Below, piece after piece: positions 1-14,393 of a DNA stretch of 64,000 nt. The translations under genes were made by a program, and so were the position numbers. Under the pieces are notes generated by a model. That model did no database searches, was not told the origin of the DNA, and was given only the letters and a program-made list of their open reading frames with translations. The DNA is from Heterobilharzia americana (lineage: Eukaryota > Platyhelminthes > Trematoda > Strigeidida > Schistosomatidae). The stretch is from contig OX104134.1 of the NCBI GenBank assembly GCA_944470555.2, positions 15,355,248-15,419,247 on the forward strand. The letters are read 5' to 3'. Numbering within the stretch: the first letter of the stretch is position 1; every line of letters begins with the position of its first letter.

Positions 1-1655
<1,655 letters not shown>

Positions 1656-2700
1656 CACCGAGCTTATTGTTGAGACTTCCTGTAAATTGAAGAATTTTGT
1701 AACTGATGCATTTGTTTTACCATGTTTCCTTTGTGAAGAAGAATGAGGACAAAATATTTCAAGTTGGTATTCATCGTGAACTGACATATCATTCCATACT
1801 TTTTTCGAGTATTCATTGCTCTAAGGTAAAATGACTTTTATTGCACATCATCCAAGTGTGGACCAAATCAAGTGTGAATGGCTGGTGCATATTCTTAATA
1901 CTGTATCTTTTGCGCGTAGAACCTACATATCGCTTACAAGGTGGAGTTCATCGTGAACTGAAGGTCCAGGATTCTATTCCTGGGTGGGTCATTGATGTGC
2001 ATATCGAATGAGTCCCATACCTAGATATGACAGTTGTCCAGTGCTCTCAGGTTTCCAACTGTTCTCCATTTGATATCAGTCCGTGATAAATATCAACCTT
2101 CTCGTTCATATCCAGATTCGTATTGATTAGCTTTTATTATTGCCATGTTTGTTATTATTACGATAGTTTTATCTCAACCGGTTAGTATTTTGTTGACTTA
2201 GTATGATTACGCAACCCCTTCTACTTATCTTTGATTTTATCTCACTCATTCGTGAACATTCCTCACCTTGCCTTGTATAATGTAACAGTAGAACTTTTGG
2301 ACTATGGTACAGTATAATTCCGTATTAGATTGTTTATTTGATATAGCATACAGTGAAGCAGTATAATTTACTGGATGACATTCTGAGTAAAATTTATTGC
2401 TCATATTCATATAAAAGTGATCCTATGACCTTATGTAGTTTGACTTAATTTACTACTTCAACTTCTCTTGTGTCCGAAATTATTTTGTGTTTTCTTGTTC
2501 TTTAAGACATTAACCGCTATCTTGAAACGCTGCCTATAATGTATACTAATACTTGTTATAAGGATTATTTTCGAAATAATATCTACTAAAGCGCATCACG
2601 ATACTCAGCCGCCTAGTCTGGTTATTGATGGAGTTCGATCAGCACTTAGGGCTAGAAAACATGAAGTTGATTATTCTCGAATGATAAACCAATGTATCTA
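1656..2700. other. no recognised feature
   Basis: AT-rich sequence following the tail of LINE A1. I find no open frame with motifs, no RNA gene and no clear repeat. Confidence 0.5.
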
Positions 2701-2704
2701 ATCC

Positions 2705-2893
2705 AGTCGTACAGGAGGTCGGTAACGGTCCGAATACCTCAGTGATAACGTCGCTGCCTAAAACACTGGGTGAGGCGAGTTCGAGTTCCAGACGCGACAT
2801 CAGTCCCTTCGAAGCTGCAGATACTTCCTGCTGATGAGTATCGACAGCTGCGAAACTGAGGTGCAAGTATTCCTGCCGGTCGCCTCCATCCAA
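2705..2893 (+). repeat. H1: SINE-like repeat with a hammerhead ribozyme remnant (variant family)
   Basis: A tRNA-like head with a B-box-like GAGTTCGAGTTCC (about 2,777-2,790) precedes a hammerhead-like segment. CTGATGAG lies at 2,831-2,838 and CGAAAC at 2,851-2,856, separated by 12 nt that can form a short stem II. Flanking ATACTT (2,821-2,826) and AAGTAT (2,865-2,870) are complementary and suit stem I. The expected GUC cleavage triplet reads GTG, and the distal side of stem I seems to have lost about three bases, so cleavage is unlikely. Both hammerhead core boxes are intact, unlike in H2-H4. The sequence around the core differs from H2-H4, so it probably belongs to a different family. Confidence 0.6.
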
Positions 2894-2916
2894 CTAAAAT
2901 CTTTTACTAATCTTCC

Positions 2917-3985
2917 TTGTTAACTAGTGATAATTCGTGTTCATCACATTCGCTTACTTCACTGCGGAGGCGATTGCAATCCACCTTTACGAATCTAACG
3001 TTTATATTCAAAAGAAGTTTTTTTCCACCAATTTCATTACCGTGGCCGTCAACATGGTGTGATTCTAGTATTACTTTTTACACCTCTTCCTCCTCTTATT
3101 CCTATCACTATTCATTTGTTTTATTATCACGCAATTATTGTTTATCATTGAACACTCAACAAAAATCACTCCATTTACCTGAGAATAATCTGCTTCATAT
3201 TACCAATTTTAATTACTCAATTGATTATTTGCATCTTAATTCCTAAAACTTATCATCTTCATGACTTACTTAAAATCTATAATTATTGTTCACCAAGCCC
3301 CCAACACTTGATTGGTATTTTGATTGAATTGTAAAACTATATATCAGTGTATAGCCCAGGAAGAAGACCTAGTTGAAAAGGAATATATTTTTTGGCTCAA
3401 GCATACTTAACGGCTGCCTGATGCAGTACAGGATCAAGAACTTTTTTATGAGTGCCCAAGATACAATGCGGAAACCGGTAAGAAATAAAATTTAGTGGGA
3501 ATGTCGGTATTGCATTCTTGGTTCTACAATGTCATCACAAAATTGAAAACGCATCATACCTATCAATGTTTAGCATTAATAAGTCAGAAAGATTTTTGAT
3601 AATTCAGTGTGCTTAATTTTTCATGACTGATAGAACTCCAAATTCGACGGTTAACCAAAAAACTTCAATTAGGATTTCTATACAACTCATTTACGATCAG
3701 TCTTTTCCAAAAATAAGTAAGACATACTAGACAGTGAATATTAAAAGTAACCAACAATTCAACCAGTTTTAAATTAATTCACCGGGCTTGATTCTGCGGT
3801 TTCGTGATGTTTAAAACCGTAGCCATTAAGTCATTTTGCCAAGTATACACCCCTAATAATTCTTCGAACGATAATGATTGGTGATTGTAAATATTTTGAT
3901 TGAGTGGTTGCTACATTTATGCACCTTCTTTAATATAAGATAGTGTCATTTACCAGATAACGTTTCGAGCAGAATTAATTTTGAG
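2917..3985. other. no recognised feature
   Basis: AT-rich. The 109-codon open frame at 2,917-3,246 has biased Ser/Thr/Tyr composition and no motif; I regard it as chance. Confidence 0.4.
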
Positions 3986-3989
3986 AGAA

Positions 3990-4250
3990 TGGAATACAGT
4001 GGAATCTAGGATGCGTGCTTCGTGCTTCTGAGCGGAAACACCATCACTCACTCGGGTCCCAGTACATCCAGCTGAGTCCCGAATAGAACGAAACGTGAGT
4101 CCAGGACTCCACTGCTACCCATCAGGCAGACTACAAAACAGTGAATACGCAATGAGTATCGAAGTATCCTCATAAGAGCCTATCTGCCAACAGAGGTCAA
4201 ACAATTCGATCCAGTATAACAGAGGGGAACCAGCAATATCAATCAACAAG
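3990..4250 (+). repeat. H2: Sm-alpha-like SINE with decayed hammerhead
   Basis: The hammerhead region is at 4,063-4,114. GTACATCCAGCTGA is followed directly by GTCCCGAATAGAACGAAAC and a GTC triplet, then TCCACTGC. Against the known Sm-alpha hammerhead the core CUGAUGAG has lost three bases (now CTGAG), and the stem II and stem I partners are mutated, so it should not cleave. The 3' part (CCATCAGGCAGACTACAAA to GAGCCTATCTGCCAACAGAGGTC) matches H4 over a long stretch. Confidence 0.8.
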
Positions 4251-4259
4251 AACGGAGAA

Positions 4260-5590
4260 CAGTTGGACAAAAAATAATTGAAGTTTGGCAGTTGTGTGAT
4301 GTAATTATGAGCAATGAATTGTGCATAAATAGTTATCCACCAAATAATACCGAATCATTCTATACAATATCAATAAACAATGTAATATGGAATTTATTCT
4401 GCCGTAGACCCCAGATTTTATCCTTACCTTTACGCATCTTAGTAACCAGTTACATAGCTTCTCATCTTGTGAAAACGCTAGACAAAATATGCAGCTAACC
4501 TAAAATGATGACAACGATTAATACATTCAAGGATTCACAACTTTTACTGAATATTTTTGACGGGGCTTTATTCATAACGCTATACCGCACCGTTTGAGGG
4601 CGAATCGTTTAACAATGCTAAAACGTACTGTCATCAGCGGAAAAACACTTTTTTCTAGTGTTCACATCTACTGAAAATGTTAAAGGGATAAACGGATTTT
4701 AAAAGTCATTAGGCTGTCATACTATGAACTGTTTAACTGATATGTTTATGAAAGTTATCTTCAGTTATGTATTTATGAGTCATTAATCATGTGGCCCAGT
4801 CTTAGAACTTGCACCAAATCTTGTTGCATGATAACTGAACCCATAACTTTGTGCTCACTATATGGTGTGATATGTTTGCTTTACAAACTAAAACGTTTCA
4901 GTTGCTTTTAAACAACCCTAATCCTAAATAATAAACGTGTTGTTGTTTTTAATTGTTTTAATCTTTATTTCCTTACTAATTGACTGCTCTTTGTCAACTG
5001 TGCATATTTAATCAACCCGATTATGACACGCATTGCATTTTATGTGGTGAATTTAGGGCTCAGTGAAGGAGACTATTATAAACATGCCAATATAATTGAA
5101 CTGTTTCTTATTGAATATGCAACAGACTAGCATATGACATAAGACGTATTATATCAGTAAAAAGTGGGAAACACTGTTAATTAGTAAGAGCAAAGAAAAA
5201 CGTGAGAGATAGACAGAAGCCAGGCCAAAAACAAGTTACAGCTACAAATAGATAGCTCAGAGATAAAAAAAGAAATGAAAGTGCTCATTACTGTATTATC
5301 CTTATGAAGAGGAATGCTGTATCTCATCGCTGAGCAACTGGAAGTAAAGAAAAATTACGTAGGAAGAGTAAATTTTACCTTTCCTTGACCTGCAGATAGA
5401 TCTAAGTGTAAATCTAATGGGGTTGTTTCAGTAGTGTTGCTGGCCATCTTATAGGTGACTTCTCTCCTACATTTTCCAATCCTCTTTTTGTCCTATTATC
5501 CACTTCTGAAGCTGACTGGCATTCATACCTCTTTATTTATTGTCCTAACGAATGGTATAACCTAGGTCCCATCTACCTTTCCGTTTCGGG
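4260..5590. other. no recognised feature
   Basis: AT-rich sequence with no motif-bearing open frame. It separates the H2 repeat from the Gypsy-like remnant. Confidence 0.45.
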
Positions 5591-5599
5591 TGAATTTTT

Positions 5600-7760
5600 T
5601 ATGATCCTGGTCCATCTCATGAAGTGCGTTATTGTACCCTACACTTCACCTTATCTCCTGTCGCAAATAGTTTCCACTCCTTCCTGTTTCCGTTCGAATT
5701 TTACCAAATCTGCTTTTTGTTCTTCTGTGATATTATTGGTAGATTATCCTCACTCCTTCCTCAACATTGTCAGATTCCATTGTGGTTGCACTCAGGCTTT
5801 ACTCTGCACTTACAGTCTTGATCTCCTGCTGTGCATCAACTCAAATGGTAATTTCTTCATTGTTTACTCTACTGATATACCGATTAGGACAGTTCTGCTT
5901 CCTAGTTACCTCATTCTGTAGACAGCAGTTCTTTTAGGGAAAGCTTATTCCTGTCTGTTGACCCATTGGTCTGAAGGCGACTAGGTGTAGTTCTTATTCT
6001 CTTGATACCCAACTGTTGCAAGCAGGATGCGAATTCTTTTTTCTCGAAACGTTGGCCAATATCTTCTAAGGTACGCCGTGGTTTGAAACAATCTTTCGAA
6101 TAATTATCACCATTTCACACAAGTCGCAAAATCGTAATGGCAACCACTCAAACCTATCGTGTGCTTTGTCATAACCAACTGGTACTGGTTGCCACCGGAT
6201 TCCTGAGAAAATTATCCCCTCACGTCTCCTAGCAAAGAGGTCATCAATTATCGTTGCGTAAATCGAATGAAGTAACTGTCGTATGTATCAATCGCTTTTC
6301 ACCAACTTGGACTGCAGGCAGGTAATCAAAAACTTCCCAATACCGTTCCTGGTCAATATGTACTTGTAGCAAGACATTTTTCGTTCTCGTTACTTCTGTG
6401 TGCACTAGCTGGTGGCATTCCCGGATTAATTCTTATCGCAAACATTTGGGTCTCATAGTTCCATCATCCTTTTTCCAGGATGCATTGCATAAAGTAACTT
6501 TTAATCTGTCTGCATTTCTTCCGTTATCGCTCAAACCAATGTTTTAATCGTGGAGTCCGACTTATGATAGCAAAGCACTATAATTGGGTACTATATCACA
6601 GCGTTAACCCTGTGTGCAGTCTCTAGCAGATCAGCCGCTTTCTCTGCTTTCCCCGCTACTAGTCTCCATCCCGGGATGTGATTCGTCACAAACTCTACTT
6701 CTGTTGATGCACTGTCCACTGTGCTAGTTTCCTCATCGGTGTCTCATGTTGTCTGTAGACATTGTCAGGACTTGTGCTCAGTCTCAATATGAAGTCTTTG
6801 AGATACGGTTGCAATTTAATCCTCAGACTGTTGCTAAGCCTTCCTTCCCCGCTATCGAATCCCCCTGCTCTGCAGACGCCAACACACTGCAAAACTTATT
6901 CAAATTCTCCTTCAGTTTGTTGTAAGAAGGTACCTATTCCAATCATCGCTAGCATCGGTGAAGACCGTGAGTGGTTTCCCATGTACTATCAACGTCGAGG
7001 CTATCTAAGAGCTTCTTAACATGTCGTGTGCGTTTCTTAAGTTCACACGAATTTCGGATTGTTAAGCAGTTTATGCAATGAAGCTGCTATCGCATTGAAG
7101 TATTTAATGAACCGAATGTAAAAAGCTGCTGTTCGGAATTGCTGAAATTTCGTCTTCGAGCTCGGAATCCGAACGTTCTTGAGGGCCAGAATCTTATTAG
7201 GCTATGGATTTATGTCACTATATCTCAAGTTACGTCCCGAAAATGTGACACTGCGTTTAACAATCTCCAACTTCATTTTATTAACAGGCAGTCCAAACAC
7301 CCCTATGGGTCTTAGAGTAGCTTTGAAATGTTTTTTTCCAGAGAGACTATATACTATGTAACACTTCTATCTCGTTTAAATTTTAAAGCCATAAAGTTAC
7401 CAATCTTCTAGAAGTAAACGGTATGCATACGAGCGAAAAGGGCATTTGTTTGAACTGGTATTGTTTCTGCTTGATAATGACCGCTTTTTCCTGCCACCTA
7501 TTATCTTTAATTGACACAGTATGGTTTCCTATATGTGATCATGTATCTGCTACCATTGGCTTGATACCTGATTTCGATTCGAAGACGCCGTTAGCTGTCT
7601 GAAATCCACAAAACACACGCATTTCTCGTTCCATTTGTTCACTTAAGGCACGAGCTGTTGGCTTTTTCAATTACACATTTCAGCCTGTTGTGAGCGAAGA
7701 GAAACATGATGGGCACAAAATGCTCGTGTGACTTAACTGGCAAGAAACCGCAAGAACAAG
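5600..7760 (-). mobile_element. Ty3/Gypsy-like LTR retrotransposon pol remnant
   Basis: Read on the minus strand, scattered frames give the Gypsy order RT, RNase H, integrase. The RT part near 7,610 has FCVDFRQLTA-like sequence; near 7,460 it has YQFKQMPFS, which resembles QFNVMPFGL. At about 7,060-7,290 comes the thumb, KRSVTFSGRNLRYSDINPQP, then YIRFIKYFNAIAASLHKLL. An RNase H start, VFTDASDDWNRYL, lies near 6,930-6,975. Integrase-like HDRFEWLPL (about 6,150) and LGIKRIRTTPSRLQTNG (about 5,960-6,010) follow. Each motif is in a different frame and separated by stops. I did not find LTRs. It is an old dead copy. Confidence 0.72.
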
Positions 7761-7769
7761 TTTACTGCT

Positions 7770-10700
7770 TGATATTCATCAGTAAAGTAAATCTGCTGTC
7801 TTGGGGGAAATCATGTCCCATCTGATATCCGAACCTGTCACTCAGGAATTCCCCCTCAAGAAAATCACAGTACTGAACTTCAAAAGAAATTCAAAGTAGT
7901 CCTGTATTTCTTTTAATTGTCGACTAGAACTGTCAGTGATCAAAATGATTTACAATGGACCACTGAAACTACAACTTCTTACGTACCTGTGCCAGTGAAT
8001 TAAAGAAATATGATTTTAAAAATTCCTTTGAGATTGTTTCTGAGACCCAAGAGCAACTTGAATAGAACATTTTCCGCTCTATTTTTGGTAGTGAACCAAT
8101 CAACAAATGAAGGGCGTTTAAACACTTCAGTAAAAATTTGACAAGCTATGAAATAAATAAAATGTAAAGTCCAATGAATGTTGGAAACAACTACTGATTA
8201 TAAAAGAGAAATACGCAAAGGAATCAATCTCTAAGCTACTAGTCCATAATATGGCCAGCTATTAAGTACATCTGAATTTTAACTAATCCTGATCTGAATG
8301 AAAGTACACTTAAAACATTTGGAAGCAATTTTATCTACTAAGAGAACATAAAACTAAGTCAATTTTGGACGAATTGATATGTAACATTAAATGCTTACTG
8401 TATAGATTCATTATATTAACTATGTCGACGCCCACATACACAAGATATATTTTAGACCTCAACAATATTGAACCAACACAGCTCAGAACTGATATATGCT
8501 ATTCTAGGGACAACAATGACACCTTCCGATTAAACTGTACAGCTTAAAGAAAACAGTATCACCGAAAACTGTCAGGTCACTAACCATCGCCTTTCCTCTA
8601 ATACTGTATACAAATCGAGGAGCAGCGTGGAACACGAAAATATTCACACAAGAGGAAACCTACATCCTATGAACTACAGTTATGACGAGGTGAAACAGTC
8701 TATCTTCTTTGCTGCTCAGGAAGATCAAATTACTGATAGTAATTCACCTCCCAACAACTAAGAACCTAATTCATAATCATCACCCATTTCAAGAGAATAC
8801 TACTCTAAATCCAATAAACAATGAGATCCAGTAATGAAAAGATAGTTTCTGAATGGGGGTAATAAAACTCTCAATACTATTTTTGAAGTTCTGAGTCTCA
8901 AAATAGCATCACAAGAACAAATTAACACTTTCCTCCCCAAAATAAAGACCAGTGATTTGCACAAGTTTATTGAATTTCTAATTAAATATCAAAAGTTGTA
9001 AAACAAAAATTGAGTAGCGAAAGATTAGGAACAATGGTAGCAGTAGCAATAGTATCATTAAAACTATTAAATAATAGTAACTGGATATTTACACTTCACA
9101 AATCAACCAATCGATTCATGTTTTTATGTCCGATCCCACATGATAGAGACGAAAAGAAAAGCATGTGGATCACCTCAAAGACTCATGTGGAAATTGTAAA
9201 TTTACTGATAAAATATTAAATATAATATAGTGGTAACGATAAGAAAGAATAAGTAATCAAAAGGTTTTATTCGCTTTCTTCTGTTCAGTAAGAAAGAGTA
9301 AATTCATACGCAAGATAAGAGTTATGCGGCTTAACACTGATTCCATAGTGAAGTTTAGTTTCCATCCCAGAAAGATACAGATAGGATAACTGAAGAAAGG
9401 TGAGTCAAGTAACAAAATGATGATCGAATCAATAAGGGGACGAAAGATGAACTAGGAGGCATGAAAAAAGAGCAGAATGAGGATACTTATATTTGCAAAA
9501 AGGCTTGGACTAACTAGTGAAAGCAATAATCTGATGTTTATGTATGTATAAAGGGCGCTATATACCAGAAAAAAAGTTTACACCTGCCTACTTCTGAATA
9601 AAAAACATTTTCGGAAGTATAAATGCATAACAATAGACATACCATGCATAAGATGCATTGCCTGAATGTTTTCGAACAAAACTTCATCACCCTAACACAG
9701 AAGGCACATTGATGTTCGATGCAAGCTAAGGGGGGAAGTGCAGAGTTTGTTTTTTCGTTGCGCTTAATGATAACTATAAGCTCAAACATAAATGTCTGTG
9801 TGCACGGAATATAAACAGTGGACATAGCACAAATACAAAATAGTTTAAGAATTAATTGCACACAAAGAAAAAATAACTTAGAAAGAGTAGCACTTTTAAC
9901 AAACCGACGGCAACAAAAAGGCATGAGCGAAATTCTCAAGTAGGGAGAAGGCTGAAAATGTTCAATACACTAAGAAAATGGAGGATCTGTGGTGGGGAAG
10001 TGTTTCTTTGTGTTATATTGCTGAACCGGGTTGACTGAAACCTCCAAGAAAAGAGGTTATTTCAGATAGCATTTTGCTTGCACTGTATATAAATAAAGGC
10101 AATTCTGTGTTTGGGCATGTATCATAAAAAAGGCGAATAAAAGAAATGATCAGAAAAAAGGGCCAAACTTGATAGAAAAGAGTAATTTACTTTTAAAGGG
10201 AGAATAGATATGAGCAGTAAATTTCCCAAACTTCATATTATCGTATTCAACATACAAAAAACAACAAAGTGAGTAGACAAAAACAGTACTGTAGAAAAGG
10301 AGAAAAAATAGACAATACTTCATCAAGATTATTTTAAAAAATTCCAGTCAAATTTATTGATAACGATGATGCGAACTATTAAAGCGAAAAACCTAAAAGT
10401 CAGAAAGGCGCACAAACTGGCGCGAAAACCATCATCATCATATCATCTGCAACACCAGCAGCATAAATAACACCAATCATCCTCATTTGCACAGAGTGAT
10501 TACACGACCTGTAAGGCAACTCATTCTAAATGTATATAACCGGTTCCATAAATGTTATGATTATAAGAAATGAAACAGGAAAAACAGAATACATATATGA
10601 AGAGAGAGAGAAAACGATGTGCCTAGTATCTTCATCGAGTACGGATAATTAGTTTTAAAAAATTAGATGAGATAGATGAATTCATATGTGGAAGTGTATG

Positions 10701-10922
10701 TATTTATGTCCTGCATGTGGTCTACTCATCATTTTAACACAAAAAGAGTATAAAAAAATTAAAAAATTGTATCGAAATCAGTATGACAAAAAGTAATGAG
10801 AAAATATGGCCTGTGAATAAAATGCCATTACGAAAACAAAAACAAATGTGAAGTAGAAATTTTGACGACGATGTAACGAACCAATAAAAATAGCAACGGT
10901 CTGCTTATATTTCTCCAACTTT
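7770..10922. other. jun downstream region; no separate gene recognised
   Basis: This AT-rich stretch follows the jun stop codon in the minus direction, so the part next to 10,922 is presumably jun 3' untranslated sequence. Several AATAAA words occur on the minus strand (for example near 10,352 and 9,265), but none can be chosen as the poly(A) signal. The 133-codon minus-strand open frame at 9,538-9,939 is Cys/Leu/Phe-rich without motif and is probably chance. Confidence 0.4.
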
Positions 10923-12167
10923 TCAAGTGAAATGCGATGACGATGTATCTGGAAGTTCGTCTTTTATTGGAGTAGTTTGATTAGAAGATGGCTGTTGTGA
11001 CTGAGTATGTTGCTGAGATGAAGGTAGTTGAAATAGGAATGGAAATCGATATAATTCAGCCTTGAGATTAGGATATGAACGAGCTAACATTTCGATGTGT
11101 AATCGTAATCGTTCACCTTCAGCTCTATATCGAGCAAGTGTATCCTCTAGACTTCTCACTTGCGCATCACGCTCAGCCACTTGGTTTTCCAATGATCTGA
11201 TGAGGGATAACTTTCGTTCTCGGCAACGACGTGCAGCAACACGATTACGAGCACGTTTCCTTTCCAATTTTAGGTGATGCTGTTCAACTTCATCTAAAGA
11301 TGATGCGGGTGTATTATTCCTTACCGCGCAGCCAGTTCCAGCACTCAGTGATTCTGAATGATCACTAGCATCGTCTATATCATCGGCCATCAAGGATTCA
11401 GATTTGATAAGTAAGCGCTTGGCGGAATCTGCAAAATATGACTGCTCGTTAACAAGGGGATAATCTTCATTATTACAGCCACTACGAGAAATTCTACCAG
11501 GAAAAGTTAAGCTTCCACGTCCCGTCAAATTACGTGATCGCTTTGCATGACCCTTACTAGACTCACTGAACGTATCCTGGACAGGAATTCTGTCTGTACT
11601 ACTGTCACAAACAGATGGTAGACAGGAACTTCTGTTGGATGTATTGGTACGCGATTTTTTATTTACTACACCCTGACGTTTGGGTTTTTTGAGATAGTTT
11701 GAATGAGTTACTAGGGATAGTGGTTCGACAGGAAAAGCATTTAGGCAACTAGTCACAGCTGGGAAAGAAGTCATGTCAATTGTTTCTGACTTTGAACTTG
11801 ATAACTGCCGAAAATAGGTATTTCCTGGATCATGTTCATCACTGTTTTCATTACACAGAAATGAAGGAATTGATGTGAGATTATATATAGAATTAGTCGT
11901 CACTTGTTTTACATTAGTACTGGGAACTCCAGGAGACCTTAAACTCTGTAACATGTGTGCATCCAGAAAGGTATCACATACAGGATTAGTACATGAAACT
12001 AACTGACTGGTTGTCGCAAAACCAGTACACGGTTGAATCAACAATGAAGATCTCCGTGGCTTATCCGCTTCACTTAAGGGAAGAGAAAAATGATTACCCA
12101 AAGCACAATACATTCCATCGAACTGTTGACTGAGGGTATCACCATTGTCAGATATACCATTGGAGTG
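10923..12167 (-). CDS. jun: jun exon 5: bZIP DNA-binding domain and C terminus
   Basis: A 1,245-nt terminal exon coding for about residues 523-936, ending in TGA at 10,923-10,925. The acceptor TACGAAG is followed by CAC TCC AAT in phase 0; the first internal ATG is at 12,113. The N-terminal part has a basic stretch, KKPKRQGVVNKKSR, that could be a nuclear localisation signal. The bZIP domain lies at 11,064-11,267. Its basic region, RKRARNRVAARRCRERK, keeps the N-x3-A-x2-C-R signature, including the Cys found in Jun. The zipper has position-d residues L-R-L-Y-L-L-L, so heptads 2 and 4 carry Arg and Tyr in place of Leu. The C terminus contains PIKDELPD, which fits a sumoylation motif. Jun is favoured over Fos, CREB or ATF because of the exon 1 motif. 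Confidence 0.92.
   Translation of the reverse strand, partial: HSNGISDNGDTLSQQFDGMYCALGNHFSLPLSEADKPRRSSLLIQPCTGFATTSQLVSCTNPVCDTFLDAHMLQSLRSPGVPSTNVKQVTTNSIYNLTSIPSFLCNENSDEHDPGNTYFRQLSSSKSETIDMTSFPAVTSCLNAFPVEPLSLVTHSNYLKKPKRQGVVNKKSRTNTSNRSSCLPSVCDSSTDRIPVQDTFSESSKGHAKRSRNLTGRGSLTFPGRISRSGCNNEDYPLVNEQSYFADSAKRLLIKSESLMADDIDDASDHSESLSAGTGCAVRNNTPASSLDEVEQHHLKLERKRARNRVAARRCRERKLSLIRSLENQVAERDAQVRSLEDTLARYRAEGERLRLHIEMLARSYPNLKAELYRFPFLFQLPSSQQHTQSQQPSSNQTTPIKDELPDTSSSHFT
11064..11267 (-). other. jun: bZIP domain (basic region plus leucine zipper)
   Basis: About 68 residues. The basic region binds DNA and the zipper dimerises. The Arg and Tyr at two d positions are unusual for Jun proteins, where they are normally Leu, and could change the stability or partner choice of the dimer (inference). 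Confidence 0.9.
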
Positions 12168-14393
12168 CTTCGTACATAAAATGAAAAAGAATGCAGTTGG
12201 TTAGGTTGACATAAAACAGGGAAATCAAACAACAAGAATGACGAAAAGCATAACTGATACGAGGAAGATGCATCGGAAAAATACACAAGTTTTCAAAGTA
12301 TTTTTCTCTGTTGATCTGAAATACAAAGGTCATGTGCCTACATAATGGTTTCATCCTTTGTAATAACATACAGGAAGCTATAATGTACACAAACAGTCTT
12401 ATTTTCACTTTAGCATTAATACAACTTTTCGTGGTCGGCTTTATTCATTCCCTCTTTACGTTATCTTCTTCGCAACTCTGGACTATATTATTTTTATTTC
12501 TTCGTCTTACTAGCTTGTATCTCGATGTGCTTAAAAGTCGGGTAAAGTGCTAACCACTAAAGAGCTAGGTCAAACGTTGATGTTTACCGTCTGAGCAAAA
12601 AAACATATCCACAAAGAGCTAATGTGATCAACTAGAATCACTTGTCTTTTAGACTTTACGATCATGTAAACAAAGTCACTTTATTTTTGGGGTGCTTCGC
12701 AACGACAACAACTTCAACGATATAGTCAGCTAGCAAAAAAGCACATGGCAATCATATAACCATAAGTTATTCCTTAGCCTTTGCGTAATTGCTAAACTTC
12801 GAGATATATTCCAGTTCTAAACTTTCTTCTCAGCTTCTCACTTTCCAATAATTACTAACATTACAAGTTAGCAGAGTGCCGTTTTTAGCCCCTCGAAACT
12901 ACGCTGTCAATACTACACTGGCACTTTCTGTGTTCGGACCCTACGGAAAAACAAACAACAGATCTCACCTGTCAAAACTCTGAAATCTGGGATTATGAAT
13001 GTTCACGGTTTTTGATTATGGTTTTTCACTTGGCCAATGGAATGAGTTTGAGAAACTCACTTCTTGAGCGTCTGGAGATTCGACAAGATAGTTACTCCAA
13101 AGATAACATAAATTTCTAAGACAAAGCCATATTTTTCTCCACTGCATTTCAGTTGGAAATGACTTTTTCCTCTGGTTGCTTGGAAATATTAGAACTAGGA
13201 AGCCCTGTGACCTATTTCTAGTCCTTACTTACGGACTAGTTGACTACATCATCAGTTTTACCAAAAGCCGTCAATTTCGTTAAGAAATAACAAATCTTCG
13301 CACTGGTAGATGATTTTTAGGTTCAGGTAGGGAAGCTTAGTCAATTAGAAAGGCATAATAATAAATAATGAAACTTGTTTATACGGTACAGTTTAGCGTA
13401 TTAAGTTATAATACCGCCTGGTTTCTCAAATCTAAGCAGGTACAAGGTAAATTTGAACCTGAGAACCAATTACTTACGTCCGAGTGCTCAAAAAAGAGAG
13501 TTGCAGCTAAGAAAAGTATCTTTGGAGGCGTTTCAGAACTCTCTGCTAAAGGACCAACAACGATGATTTCCACTTTAAAACACCGGGTTGAACATGCTTT
13601 AATTGTGATCTTAGTGGCCTCGTACTGTTCAATATTTTCTAGCCCTGGAACTGAGTGGAAGAAGCGGAGAAATGATCAGTACTCAATATGTCGTCAGATG
13701 AAGGGTATTTCTTTGTGGGTCGACATCGGTTAGTACCTCAAGACTTCCTAGCTAATCACAGGGATCATGGGACTCAGTGGTTTAAGACGATGACAGATAT
13801 GATTTAGAAATGAACTGATGGTCGTCGTGTTGTTTTCTTATTTTTTCCATGCAAAGTGTGTAATAAAGTTCCTTGTACTATCCCTATATCTCTTTTTAGC
13901 TTCATATTTTTCTTATATTACGTAGTGTGGTGCATCTCTTGATGCTTTTCGTAGTTTTTGTTTAAATAAATTGATTGAAAAACATATCTTCATCTGAATG
14001 CAACGTATTCCAAACATGGGTCAAATCCAGTATTCATCGCGAGGATATTCGGTTGAGGGATGAAGTCTTCACCAAAATAATAATTTATTCAGTCAATTTT
14101 AAATACGTTGTATCCAAATGTCTATAAACGAAATCAGTTTCTTGGCCATCGTGAAAATGGAGAAATAATGACCGCCCAACCCCTTATACTTCGAAATCAT
14201 GGCAAACGACTACTAAATGCAAATAGTTGTGAAATTTAGTCAAGCCTCGACTGAGACAGAAAAAGCTCAGAAAAAAACTTTGTCAACACAGTTATTCACT
14301 CAGCATGAAAACTCAGTGTGTCAGATATCAGTCCATTATTTTTTGACACAAGCGCGAAGAAATAACATTTGGAATTTGAAAAGTAGAACTTAC
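12168..14393 (-). other. jun: jun intron 4 (about 2.2 kb)
   Basis: Starts GTAAGTTC and ends with a T-rich tract and TACGAAG. I recognise no repeat or gene in it. Short open frames at 12,332-12,553 and 13,368-13,733 on the other strand have no motif and look like chance. Confidence 0.7.

Noticed and set aside
9538..9939. 133-codon minus-strand open frame downstream of jun
   Set aside because: No motif, hydrophobic and Cys-rich composition typical of AT-rich noncoding DNA; probably 3' untranslated or intergenic.
13368..13733. 121-codon plus-strand open frame within jun intron 4
   Set aside because: No recognisable domain, opposite to the host gene, no splice or start context.
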